Source: Methylobacter sp. BlB1 (GTDB lineage Bacteria > Pseudomonadota > Gammaproteobacteria > Methylococcales > Methylomonadaceae). From it: 64,000 nucleotides of DNA. Within the stretch, counting starts at the first letter, position 1. Each line of letters begins with the position of its first letter. The position numbers were made by a program, and so were the translations under genes. Below the pieces are notes generated by a model. It was given only the letters and a program-made list of their open reading frames with translations. It did not search any database and was not told the origin of the DNA. Positions 1-7,870 of the stretch are shown one piece after another. Where the stretch lies: contig NZ_JADMKV010000001.1 in assembly GCF_015476545.1 (NCBI RefSeq), positions 1 to 64,000 on the forward strand, read 5' to 3'.

Positions 1-59
1 GCTCAGGCGGCATGACTCACAACCATCGGCCTCCGAAAAATTCGGGGCGGTTCACACTA

Positions 60-87
60 TTGAACCGACATTGTTTACATGTAATAT
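60..87 (+). promoter_or_regulatory. Candidate promoter of the ABC-3C operon
   Basis: A TTGAAC box at 60-65 and a TAATAT box at 82-87 are separated by 16 bases, which fits a sigma-70-type promoter about 40 bases upstream of the first gene. A perfect 10-bp palindrome, TTACATGTAA (75-84), overlaps the -10 box and could be an operator. The assignment rests on motif likeness only. Bases 1-59 hold nothing recognised except a short hairpin, CCGAA-AAA-TTCGG, at 33-45. Confidence 0.4.
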
Positions 88-125
88 TTTCGAAAAGATT
101 GGCGTTTAGAGGCAAGGATCTATAG

Positions 126-905
126 ATGGCAATAAAGAGGGATAGCTATAGTGCAGATGAGCACAGTATTCTCTATGCGGAAACTGGTGGATGTTGTCCT
201 TTATGTACAATGCCAATTCTTTTTCAAAAAAAGGATTCAAGAAAACCCAGCAAGGGCTATGAAGTTGCCCACATCTATCCATTGAACCCCACGCAGTCGC
301 AAGCTACGGCTCTTGTCGGGTATCCCGTTCCTTCTGATATTAATGCTCTTGAGAACGTCATCGCTCTGTGTCCTACGTGCCATACCAAATACGACAAAGA
401 TTTTAAGCTGGATGAGCTAATAAGGCTCAGAAAAATTAAGGATGGATATTTGAGTGAGGCGAGAGCAAAGCAAACCGCATCGCAGCACACAATTCAAGAG
501 GAGGTCTACGAAATCTTGGATGCAATCGCTGCATTTGATTTTGATGAAACTGCACTGTCACCCACTAATTTTAATGTTTCAACAGTGGATAAAAAGCTCA
601 AGACAGGGATGAGTCCACTTCAGAAACATGAAATCAAGATTTATGCTATCAGTTTCTATGTGCGGATACGGGATCACATTCGTACGCTGGAGCAACAAGA
701 CCAAGCCTCGGTAAGAATTCTTCAAAATCAAATTAACTCGTACTATCTTGCCATGAATAAGCAAAATCCTGAAAACAAGGATCTGGTATTTAATTATGTT
801 GCACAGTGGATGAGTGCAAAAACCAATAAGCCAATCTTGGCTGCGAAGGTATTAACTTCGTTTTTTGTCCAGAATTGCGAGGTCTTTGATGTTGGTACCG
901 AGTAA
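126..905 (+). CDS. HNH endonuclease effector of an ABC-three-component (ABC-3C) system
   Basis: The 259-aa protein has an N-terminal HNH nuclease domain with zinc-binding cysteines C24-x2-C27 and C82-x2-C85, His49 in the motif EVAHI, Asn77 and His86. The C-terminal half (about 125-259) is helical and fits the C-terminal domain that tethers effectors to ABC-3C ATPases. The start ATG follows AAGGA by 7 bases. The next gene begins 17 bases before this stop, and the DUF2326 ATPase follows that, so three overlapping genes form one operon. By family knowledge such sets are predicted anti-phage or anti-plasmid systems in which the ATPase licenses the nuclease. Base composition is AT-richer than the flanks, suggesting transfer. 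The HNH motif is clear; the CTD assignment rests on size and context. Confidence 0.75.
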   Translation: MAIKRDSYSADEHSILYAETGGCCPLCTMPILFQKKDSRKPSKGYEVAHIYPLNPTQSQATALVGYPVPSDINALENVIALCPTCHTKYDKDFKLDELIRLRKIKDGYLSEARAKQTASQHTIQEEVYEILDAIAAFDFDETALSPTNFNVSTVDKKLKTGMSPLQKHEIKIYAISFYVRIRDHIRTLEQQDQASVRILQNQINSYYLAMNKQNPENKDLVFNYVAQWMSAKTNKPILAAKVLTSFFVQNCEVFDVGTE

Positions 906-1110
906 GTTTACGAGGCTTGAAGAATCCACTATCTTCAAGATGAAATGTATTCTGGCTAATAAAAAAGAAAGCGAAAGTGTTCATGATGTATATCTCAGAA
1001 CTAAAGATTTCTTCTACGATGCTAGCGAGTTTCTCCATGCGCTTGATGTCTTGTACGTCTTAGGTTTAGTGAATATTAAAGATGATTCGGGGCTGATTGA
1101 GTATGCTTAA
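889..1110 (+). CDS. ABC-3C middle component, small protein
   Basis: This 73-aa protein sits between the HNH effector and the ABC ATPase, where ABC-3C systems encode their middle component, thought to bridge ATPase and effector. The ATG at 889 is preferred over an upstream in-frame TTG at 865 because GCGAGG lies 6 bases before the ATG. It overlaps the upstream gene by 17 bases, and its stop overlaps the ATPase start, so all three are probably translationally coupled. The sequence is consistent with a compact winged-helix-like fold, with a segment LHALDVLYVLGLV around 49-61. I see no catalytic motif. The identification comes mainly from position and length. Confidence 0.65.
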   Translation: MLVPSKFTRLEESTIFKMKCILANKKESESVHDVYLRTKDFFYDASEFLHALDVLYVLGLVNIKDDSGLIEYA

Positions 1111-2722
1111 AGAGATCCAGTGTCCTTTTTTCAATCGCGCAAGAATTACTTTTCACCAAGGACTCAACATCATATTGGGCGATGATGATGCCAAAAATTC
1201 TATTGGCAAATCTACGGCATTGATGGTCATAGACTTTGTACAAGGAGGCAACAGCTTCCTTAATGATGAGGCGGGGGCCATTAGAGCACTTGGCCACCAT
1301 CACTATAATTTTTCCTTTGTATTTGCGGGGCAGCCTTATTTCTTCTCTCGTTCAACCGATGCTTCGGATGTGGTGTACATCTGTGATAATGATTATGCAA
1401 GGCTGGGCGAATTGCCTATCGATGATTATCGCAGGAAGCTAAAGGAGCTTTATGGGCTAGCAAGCCTAGAAAGTTCGTTTCGCTCTATTGTGAGCCCCTT
1501 TGCTCGTATTTGGAAAAAAGGAGGGCTGGAGCCTGATCAGCCATTTATCTCCGCACCTAAAGAGTCTTCTGGAACAGCAGTTAGCCGTTTAATTGATCTC
1601 TTCGACCGCAGTGCGGATATCGCTGCTGAGAAGAAGGTGATTGATAAGCAGAAAGAGCGTAAGAAGCTTATCGCAGGATCAATGAATGCGAAAATAATCC
1701 CCAATATAAACAAGGCTCAGTACGAAGCAAACACTAAGACTATTGCTGAGAATACTGTGCAGATTGAACAGCTCAAGCGGGGGTTTAGTGGGGCACTCAA
1801 TGCCTATGAAGCTCTGTTTGACGAAAACTTGCGGCGTATGCAGCAGCGTAAGAACGAGCTTACAAATTTGAGAGATGAACTTCAGAACAAAGTAAAAAGA
1901 TTGCAGCGGGAGATTTTCGGTATAACGCCTCGACTTGCAGCCAATATTGCTCTTGTGGCTGAATATTTCCCCACTGTGGACGTGGAGAGGCTTGAGCAAG
2001 TAGAGGCATTCCATCAGAAGATTGGAAGCATTGTTAAGAAGGAACTAAAAGATGAGCTTGCTGCTGCTCAATCGGAAGAATCTGCTCTTACGAGCAAAAT
2101 TATGTCGTTAGAGCGGCAAATTGAAACTGCGTTGAAGTCAAAGGGTATGCCGGATGATTTGTTTAAACGCATATTTGACTTGAAGGAAATCACGGATAAA
2201 GCAGCTGAAGAAAATAAATACTTTGAGCAAAAGGCGCAGCTTGAAGCGGCAATAAAGATATCTGGTCATCGATTGGATAAAATCTATGCAAAAATCTTCC
2301 TTGAGATTGAGGCCAAAATCAATTTGAAGTTGAAGGCATTCAACAAGGTTGTTTACGGTCCCGCCAGAAATAGCTCGGAATTACGAATAAAAAACTCTAA
2401 TTCCTATAGTTTCACGTCCCCCGAGGATACGGGGACTGGGAAGTCATATGCTGGCTTGATCGGATTTGATATGGCCATGCTCTCTCTGACCAAGCTGCCG
2501 TTTGTCATACACGATTCTGTTGTCTACAAGAATATTGAAGTTATCGCTGTAAAGCGAATCCTCAGAATTTTGGCTGCTATCAAATCAAAGCAAATTTTCT
2601 TGTCTTTTGATGAGGCAAAAAAATTTGGCCTTCAAACGGAACAGCTAATTAGGAAATTCACTGTCTTGAAGTTGAGTCACAACGATCTTCTTTACAATAA
2701 AGACTGGCGCGATAAGAAGTAG
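1103..2722 (+). CDS. DUF2326-type ABC ATPase of the ABC-3C system
   Basis: The 539-aa protein is an SMC/RecN-like ATPase without membrane segments. An extended Walker A runs from G26 to T38 and ends GKST. A long coiled coil spans roughly 175-395. The signature-like motif DTGTGKSYAGLIGFD starts near residue 442, and Walker B, FVIHD, ends at Asp471. The split head around a coiled coil, with a glycine-rich signature just before Walker B, is typical of DUF2326 proteins, which pair with small middle components and effector proteins. The ATG at 1103 overlaps the middle-component stop; an in-frame TTG at 1097 is the alternative. It probably senses a nucleic-acid or replication state and controls the HNH nuclease, which is inference from the family. 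Confidence 0.8.
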   Translation: MLKEIQCPFFNRARITFHQGLNIILGDDDAKNSIGKSTALMVIDFVQGGNSFLNDEAGAIRALGHHHYNFSFVFAGQPYFFSRSTDASDVVYICDNDYARLGELPIDDYRRKLKELYGLASLESSFRSIVSPFARIWKKGGLEPDQPFISAPKESSGTAVSRLIDLFDRSADIAAEKKVIDKQKERKKLIAGSMNAKIIPNINKAQYEANTKTIAENTVQIEQLKRGFSGALNAYEALFDENLRRMQQRKNELTNLRDELQNKVKRLQREIFGITPRLAANIALVAEYFPTVDVERLEQVEAFHQKIGSIVKKELKDELAAAQSEESALTSKIMSLERQIETALKSKGMPDDLFKRIFDLKEITDKAAEENKYFEQKAQLEAAIKISGHRLDKIYAKIFLEIEAKINLKLKAFNKVVYGPARNSSELRIKNSNSYSFTSPEDTGTGKSYAGLIGFDMAMLSLTKLPFVIHDSVVYKNIEVIAVKRILRILAAIKSKQIFLSFDEAKKFGLQTEQLIRKFTVLKLSHNDLLYNKDWRDKK

Positions 2723-2819
2723 AGCTAACCTTTTAGTCAATTGGACAGCCCAAAGCTAAGCTTCGGGTTACCCTCCGCTACTGTGCAGCTCCGGCTGCCA
2801 GTTACTTCCAACGTTGAAT
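2723..2819 (+). other. attC-like structured tail after the ABC-3C operon
   Basis: Directly after the ATPase stop lies AGCTAAC (2723-2729), and at 2813-2819 lies GTTGAAT, which fits the integron core GTTRRRY. Inside, TTGGACAGCC (2741-2750) pairs with GGCTGCCAG (2793-2801) with one unpaired A, like the extrahelical base of attC sites. The two spacers are 11 bases each, longer than usual. The left box deviates from RYYYAAC at one position, and a competing hairpin, GCAGC-TCCG-GCTGC (2785-2798), exists. It may therefore be a degenerate attC or only a repeat-rich tail. Confidence 0.25.
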
Positions 2820-2984
2820 GACAGCTCATTGCATCACGACCGACATTGAGTAGAAAGCTTTGAATGTCGGATGGGTCGTGCTGGAGAGTCACTGTCAGGT
2901 TCAATCTAAACCAATGTTTAGAACTGTTAGATCAAGATCAGAGTTTTACAATTAATTGAAAGAATCGATCTCTCAGCGTGTTAA
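2820..2984. other. Non-coding region with hairpins
   Basis: No gene is visible. An interrupted stem pairs CACGA-CCGACATT (2835-2847) with AATGTCGG (2863-2870) and TCGTG (2876-2880). A second short hairpin is TCTAAAC-CAAT-GTTTAGA (2905-2922). They may act as transcription ends between the convergent ATPase and amidohydrolase genes, or be remnants of a repeat family; neither has a run of T. Confidence 0.4.
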
Positions 2985-4160
2985 CTATCCCGGCAACACC
3001 GTCTCAACCAGCTTGACCCAATAAGCTGCACCAATCGGCAGGATCTCATCTTTAAAATCATAGTGCGGGTTATGCAGCAGACAGCCGTTTTCGGCGGGGC
3101 CGTTGCCCAGCCAGAGATAACAGCCCGGCTTTTCCTGCAGCATAAAGGCAAAGTCCTCAGAACCCATGCTGGGCGTCGGCTGAAGGTCGATGCCATCCTC
3201 TCCGACTACCGCAATGGCGGCGTTCAGCGCCATCTGTGTTTCTTCTGCCGTATTGAATGTGATCGGATAACCGGGATTTTCCGGATTGAATTTAATCTCT
3301 GCCGTTACATTGAAGCCCTGGCAGAGGGCATGGGTTAGCTGGCGGATCTTGTCGGCAATGGTTTTTTGCGCACTATCGCTGAAACAACGGAACGTGCCGC
3401 GCAACACGACTGATTCCGGCAAGGCGTTCCAGGTCTGGCCGGCATGGATCTGGGTAATGCTGACGACGGCCTGTTCAGCCGGATCGACAGTTCGGCTGAT
3501 GATCGTCTGCAAGACAGTGATCAATTGGGCGGCCGCGACGATGGCGTCACTGCCCAAATGCGGCATCGCGGCATGGGTTGCCTGGCCCGTCAGGACAATC
3601 TCGAAACAATCGAATGAAGCCATCATCGGCCCCTGTTTGACGGCAAAATGGCCGAGCGGAACATCGGGAAAATTATGCAGGCCAAATACGCGGTCGGCCG
3701 GAAATTTTTCAAACAGGCCGTCCTGAATCATTTGTTTGGCGCCGGCCCGGCCTTCTTCAGCCGGTTGAAAAATAAAATACACGGTGCCGTTAAAATTGCG
3801 ATTACGTGCCAAGTAGCTGGCCGCGCCCAATAACATGGCGCAATGCCCATCATGGCCGCAGGCGTGCATTTTGCCTTCATGGCAGGATTTGTGGTCAAAC
3901 GTGTTCTGCTCCTGTATGAACAGCGCATCCATGTCGGCGCGCAAGGCGATCTTCTTGTCGCTGTTCCCAGCCGACAAAGTGGCGACTACGCCGGTTCTGC
4001 CCAGGCCCTGATGCACGTCCAGGCCGAAATCGGACAGCTTGTCGGCGATGAACCGGGCCGTTCCGGTTTCTTCAAACGCGGTTTCCGGAAACTGGTGCAG
4101 ATGCCGGCGCCACTGGCGCATTTCGTCGTGGAGCTGTTGAATGTCGCTGGGTATGGGCAT
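2985..4160 (-). CDS. M20 family amidohydrolase (HipO/AmhX-like)
   Basis: The 391-aa protein matches the M20D metallopeptidase family that hydrolyses N-acyl amino acids or hippurate in the cytoplasm. It shows the metal-binding segment ADMDAL, the motif HACGHDGH around residue 100, the catalytic PAEEGRAGA about 40 residues later, and a dimerisation lid in the middle. Length is normal for the family (about 390 aa). No signal peptide is seen. It stands alone, convergent with the ABC-3C operon and upstream of a DUF4405 gene on the same strand about 100 bases away. The substrate cannot be told from sequence. No strong ribosome site precedes the ATG. Confidence 0.85.
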   Translation of the reverse strand: MPIPSDIQQLHDEMRQWRRHLHQFPETAFEETGTARFIADKLSDFGLDVHQGLGRTGVVATLSAGNSDKKIALRADMDALFIQEQNTFDHKSCHEGKMHACGHDGHCAMLLGAASYLARNRNFNGTVYFIFQPAEEGRAGAKQMIQDGLFEKFPADRVFGLHNFPDVPLGHFAVKQGPMMASFDCFEIVLTGQATHAAMPHLGSDAIVAAAQLITVLQTIISRTVDPAEQAVVSITQIHAGQTWNALPESVVLRGTFRCFSDSAQKTIADKIRQLTHALCQGFNVTAEIKFNPENPGYPITFNTAEETQMALNAAIAVVGEDGIDLQPTPSMGSEDFAFMLQEKPGCYLWLGNGPAENGCLLHNPHYDFKDEILPIGAAYWVKLVETVLPG

Positions 4161-4262
4161 GGCAGAATAGTTAAAGGTGGTTCATACAGGCTGTTTGGTA
4201 ATCCTATCATAGTCAGAAAGCCGCTTGGCAGCTAATAAATTCGATAACCTACATGATCCGGC

Positions 4263-4850
4263 CTAATGCTCAGCAGGACCGTCAGGCTCGCCTTTATACT
4301 CGCGGATGACGCGCCGGACATCGCCCATTTCAAATCCGTAAGTCCTTTTCAGAATGCCGAGTCTCTGGTCTTTACTGATTGAATCCGGCAGATTCAGCGC
4401 CTTAAGAATATGTTCGGCCGGTACGCCGGTTTGCTGCTCCAGCTCCGTCAGCGTCATTGATCCTGTGATCTGGATGTCCTTGCCTCTGGTCAGGGCGTCT
4501 TCGGATACTTCGATAGGCGTTATGATCGGCGCGAAAGCCAGCGCAATCAGCGCCAGCAGACCAGCCAGGCCGAGCCCGGCCCTGAGTCCTGATTTTTCGC
4601 TCGGGCGGCCGGTAAGCGTATGAACAATCCAGCGCCAGTGCAGCAGCAGGTGAACGGCAAGCACGGCAAGGAAAGCCGCCGATATCCAGACATGTATCGT
4701 TCCCCATTCATGCCGGTTCAAGCCCCATAGGCTCGAAAAACGGCCGCTGCCCGGCGGCAGGATATAGCGCATCAGCACGCCGGTCGCAGTCAGAAAAAGA
4801 AACCCGATAAACGCGATGACATCAATTATAAAATTCAACGTGGCTTTCAC
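4263..4850 (-). CDS. DUF4405 integral membrane protein
   Basis: The 195-aa protein has three membrane segments near residues 6-26, 50-68 and 87-107. Several histidines (HEWGTIH, HLLLHWRWIVH) resemble cytochrome-b-like haem ligands, as in the DUF4405 family. A soluble C-terminal domain of about 75 residues follows. The GTG start at 4850 was chosen because GGAGAT lies just upstream and the membrane segment begins at once; an open frame further upstream would run into the divergent kinase gene. The gene diverges from the baeS-like kinase across about 80 bases, so both may share a control region. A redox role in the membrane is inference. Confidence 0.7.
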   Translation of the reverse strand: MKATLNFIIDVIAFIGFLFLTATGVLMRYILPPGSGRFSSLWGLNRHEWGTIHVWISAAFLAVLAVHLLLHWRWIVHTLTGRPSEKSGLRAGLGLAGLLALIALAFAPIITPIEVSEDALTRGKDIQITGSMTLTELEQQTGVPAEHILKALNLPDSISKDQRLGILKRTYGFEMGDVRRVIREYKGEPDGPAEH

Positions 4851-4929
4851 TGAGATCTCCCTGCATAGTGGTTCATAATTTTTGCACATTCGCTGACAAT
4901 AATACGGCAACAGCTTAACGGGTATCTTT

Positions 4930-6372
4930 GTGCATAAATCAATCCGGTTCAAACTCTTTCTGACATTTTTGCTGACGACGAGCCTTATCGTCTCGGGCAT
5001 GTATGTGTTTATGCGCTGGTCGCTGGATCGCGGATTTAACGCATTCATCGAAAAACGCCAGCAGGAACGCATCGGCGCACTGGTCGAGGGCCTGAGCGAA
5101 TACTATGCCGGCGATCAGGATTGGCAGGCATTGACCGGCAACAAGCGGAAGTGGATGGAATTGTTATGGCAAGCCAACGAGCATCGGCATTACCGGCCGG
5201 CGCAGTGGTTCAAGCAGGCATTGATCGAGCCGCCCGACGTCTGGCCGCCGGCGCTGCCCGAATCGCAAGCCCGCTGGCGCTTCAAGCCGCTGGAGCTGAG
5301 CGTGATGCTGTTGCGCGCCGACAAATCGATCATCTTCGGCCGCCGGGAATCGTTGCAGCAGTTGACTCTCTATCCCATACGCTATCAGCAGCAGACGGTC
5401 GGCTTCCTGGGCGTGCTGCCGGGCAAGCCGGTCAATCAACCGCTGGAGTTGCAGTTTATGGAGCGCCAGTCGCAGGCCTTTATCTGGATTGCTGTATTCA
5501 TGGTGCTGTTGTCGGCAGGCCTGGCCTTGCTGTTGGCTTACACGCTGGGGCGTCCGCTCAAGCGCATTACGGCCGCGGCCAAGGCGCTGGCGGTGGGTAG
5601 TTATGATACGCGCCTGCCGGTCGAGTCTAGCGATGAGCTGGGCCAGCTGGCGCGGGACTTTAACGAGATGGCGGCGGCGCTGGAGCAATCGGAGCAGACG
5701 CGGCGGCGCTGGGTGGCCGATATTTCGCACGAGTTGCGTACGCCGCTGGCTGTTTTGCGCGGCGAGCTGGAAGCGTTGCAGGACGGCATCAGGCCGTTGA
5801 CGCGGAATGCTGTCGATTCGCTGATGAACGATGTCATGCGGCTGCATCGCCTGACTGACGACCTGTATCAATTGTCGTTGTCCGATCAGGGCGCATTGAG
5901 TTATCGTAAAACGCTGGTCGATCCGGTCGCGGCCTTGAAACAGGATCTTGCCGCGCTGGCGCCTGAATTCGACAGCAAGCAGCTCCGCGTGCATCTGGCG
6001 GACAAGCTGGCGGCTGCCGCCAAAATTCACGCCGACCCGGACCGCCTGTCGCAGCTCTACCGGAACCTGCTCAACAACAGTCTTAACTATACGGACCGAG
6101 GCGGCCAGCTCGATATTACCGTTTCCCGGCAGGGGAACAGGCTGATCATGGTTTTTGCCGACAGCGGGCCGGGCGTGACGGAGCAGGAGCTGCCGCACCT
6201 GTTTGACCGCTTTTATCGCGTGGAAAGCTCGCGCAGCCGGCATCATGGCGGCGCAGGGCTGGGGCTGGCGATTTGCAGCAATATCGTGCAGGCCCATAAC
6301 GGCACGATAAAGGCGCAAGCCTCGTCGCTGGGCGGCCTTGCCATTCATATTGAACTACCGATTGACTCATGA
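4930..6372 (+). CDS. baeS: Sensor histidine kinase, BaeS-like
   Basis: The 480-aa inner-membrane kinase has a first membrane segment at about 10-28, a periplasmic sensor region to about 180, a second segment at about 183-205, a HAMP domain, a HisKA domain with phospho-acceptor His267 in DISHELRTPL, and an HATPase domain with N box (NNSLNY), DSGPGV and GAGLGLAI. The start is GTG. Its stop overlaps the ATG of the response regulator (ATGA), so the pair is coupled. In enterobacteria BaeSR answers envelope stress and controls the chaperone Spy; a Spy/CpxP-like gene lies just downstream here, which supports the name. The actual stimulus is unknown. Confidence 0.8.
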   Translation: MHKSIRFKLFLTFLLTTSLIVSGMYVFMRWSLDRGFNAFIEKRQQERIGALVEGLSEYYAGDQDWQALTGNKRKWMELLWQANEHRHYRPAQWFKQALIEPPDVWPPALPESQARWRFKPLELSVMLLRADKSIIFGRRESLQQLTLYPIRYQQQTVGFLGVLPGKPVNQPLELQFMERQSQAFIWIAVFMVLLSAGLALLLAYTLGRPLKRITAAAKALAVGSYDTRLPVESSDELGQLARDFNEMAAALEQSEQTRRRWVADISHELRTPLAVLRGELEALQDGIRPLTRNAVDSLMNDVMRLHRLTDDLYQLSLSDQGALSYRKTLVDPVAALKQDLAALAPEFDSKQLRVHLADKLAAAAKIHADPDRLSQLYRNLLNNSLNYTDRGGQLDITVSRQGNRLIMVFADSGPGVTEQELPHLFDRFYRVESSRSRHHGGAGLGLAICSNIVQAHNGTIKAQASSLGGLAIHIELPIDS

Positions 6373-7055
6373 ACCGTATCCTGATTGTAGAAGACGAAGA
6401 AAAACTGGCGCGCCTGGAAGCCGATTATCTGCATAATGCCGGCTTTGAAACCTTCTGCCTGGCCGATGGGCTGGCAGTCGTGCCGTGGCTGAAGGAAAAT
6501 TCAGTGGATCTGATACTGCTGGATCTGATGCTGCCGGGCCGAGACGGCCTGGACCTGTGTCGGGATATCCGCCGGTTCAGCTCCGTGCCGATCATCATGG
6601 TGACCGCGCGCATAGAGGAAGTCGACCGCCTTCTGGGATTGGAACTCGGGGCCGACGACTATATCTGCAAGCCGTTCAGCCCGCGCGAGATGACGGCGCG
6701 CGTCAAGGCCGTGCTGCGAAGAATGCAACCTTTGGCGACGGAGCCGGTCTCTAATCTATTGAAGCTGGACCCGCAGAGTTTCAGGATTTCTGTCGGCAAA
6801 CTGGAAACGGAATTAACAGTGGTCGAATTCCAGTTGCTGCAAACGATGTACCAGCAGCCGGGGCGCATTTTTTCCCGCGCCAGGCTCATGGACCTGATGT
6901 ATCAGGATCAGCGTATCGTATCCGACCGGACCATTGACAGCCATATTAAAAAACTGCGCAAAAAACTGGCCGATCTGTTGCCCGGCCAGGAGTTGATCCA
7001 TTCTGTTTACGGCGCCGGTTATCGCTATGAGGCGCCAAATAGAAACAGCGATTGA
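6369..7055 (+). CDS. baeR: OmpR-family response regulator, BaeR-like
   Basis: The 228-aa protein has a receiver domain with acidic residues E8-D9, phospho-acceptor Asp52 and the conserved Lys in CKPFSP. A winged-helix DNA-binding domain follows, ending in SVYGAGYRYE. The 4-base overlap with the kinase gene shows coupled translation. It is likely to regulate its own operon and the Spy-like gene 120 bases downstream, by analogy with E. coli BaeR; I could not confirm a binding site by eye. OmpR-family membership is secure, the BaeR assignment less so. Confidence 0.8.
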   Translation: MNRILIVEDEEKLARLEADYLHNAGFETFCLADGLAVVPWLKENSVDLILLDLMLPGRDGLDLCRDIRRFSSVPIIMVTARIEEVDRLLGLELGADDYICKPFSPREMTARVKAVLRRMQPLATEPVSNLLKLDPQSFRISVGKLETELTVVEFQLLQTMYQQPGRIFSRARLMDLMYQDQRIVSDRTIDSHIKKLRKKLADLLPGQELIHSVYGAGYRYEAPNRNSD

Positions 7056-7175
7056 ATTTCCTTGTTTTTTACACAATCGCTGCAAATTGTTTGCCTTTTT
7101 TATCGATATAGTAAGACCCAAGAACGGAGATGGACCGTTCGAAAACCATAACTTTACAGAGATGAGAGAATAACT

Positions 7176-7511
7176 ATGAACAAGAAAATCATAATGATCG
7201 CAATAGCCCTGGCTCTTCCTTTCTCCGCATCGGCTGGGGCCGGCGCCGAGAAAGAGGGTTTTGAAGGCGGATATCGGCACGGCGAGAAAATGGAGCGTAT
7301 GACCAAGGAGCTGAATTTAAATGAAGAGCAAAAAACCAAAATGGATGCGTTATTCAAGGAGCAGCATGAGAAATATAAAAGCCTTCATGAAGAAACCCGC
7401 GCGCGCCTGAAAGAAATCCTGACGCCTGAACAGATGCAAAAGATGGATGAAATCAAAAAACGCCATCATGAACAATGGAAAAGCAAGAGGGGCATGGAAA
7501 AACAGAAGTAA
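7176..7511 (+). CDS. Spy/CpxP-like periplasmic chaperone
   Basis: The 111-aa protein has a cleavable signal peptide (about 1-20, ending SASA). The mature part is short, highly charged and helical, with the LTxxQ signature in two forms: LNLNEEQ and LTPEQ. Family members bind unfolded proteins or tune envelope-stress signalling in the periplasm. The upstream gap contains an inverted repeat, GAACGG-7-CCGTTC (7123-7141), close to the start. Location behind the BaeSR-like pair suggests it is a target of that system. Confidence 0.8.
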   Translation: MNKKIIMIAIALALPFSASAGAGAEKEGFEGGYRHGEKMERMTKELNLNEEQKTKMDALFKEQHEKYKSLHEETRARLKEILTPEQMQKMDEIKKRHHEQWKSKRGMEKQK

Positions 7512-7870
7512 TACCTGCAAGGACAATCTAACTCATTCTTGATCCAGGGAAGGATCAGTTTTCCCGATGTTAAATACTGCGCATGACCGGCATATTCTAT
7601 TGCCAGGCATACAGGCAGCCTGTTTTATAGATTTGATCGGCAAACAGGTCTTGCTTCCACGATGCGGCCGTCCGCGCTTAAGGTTGCCGGCGTTGAGCAT
7701 GACAGCGGCATTCCTCGTCCGCGGGCGATCCGTTAAGATCAATTCCTCAGTAAAATTCAGCTATTTTGCGCGGGCATCATCGCTTACAATGCCGCGCATG
7801 AGCAGGCTTGTTTCTCAGCCTGAAGATTAAGCGGAGCGGCAGCTCCAACTACTACCTGAGGATATTTATA
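7512..7870. other. Intergenic region, no convincing gene
   Basis: About 360 bases lie between the chaperone and the SirB2 gene. Short open frames occur on both strands but lack ribosome sites and recognisable sequence. CCTGTTT near 7619 and AAACAGG near 7640 form an inverted repeat that may be a hairpin. TACAAT at 7785-7790 could be a -10 box for the next gene, though no good -35 sits at the right distance. Confidence 0.4.

Noticed and set aside
865-888. TTG start giving a longer middle component
   Set aside because: The ATG at 889 has a well-placed GCGAGG ribosome site; the TTG does not, and the extension lies deeper in the HNH gene.
2785-2798. Hairpin GCAGC-TCCG-GCTGC as the ABC-3C operon terminator
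   Set aside because: The stem is only 5 bp, no T run follows, and it competes with the attC-like fold, so it was not listed separately.
5164-6348. A 394-codon open frame antisense to the baeS-like kinase
   Set aside because: The sense strand has complete HAMP, HisKA and HATPase motifs; the antisense product is Arg/Gln-rich and matches nothing.
7567-7830. An 87-codon plus-strand frame in the gap before the SirB2 gene
   Set aside because: There is no ribosome site or recognisable motif, and composition is unlike protein; the overlapping minus frame is equally open.
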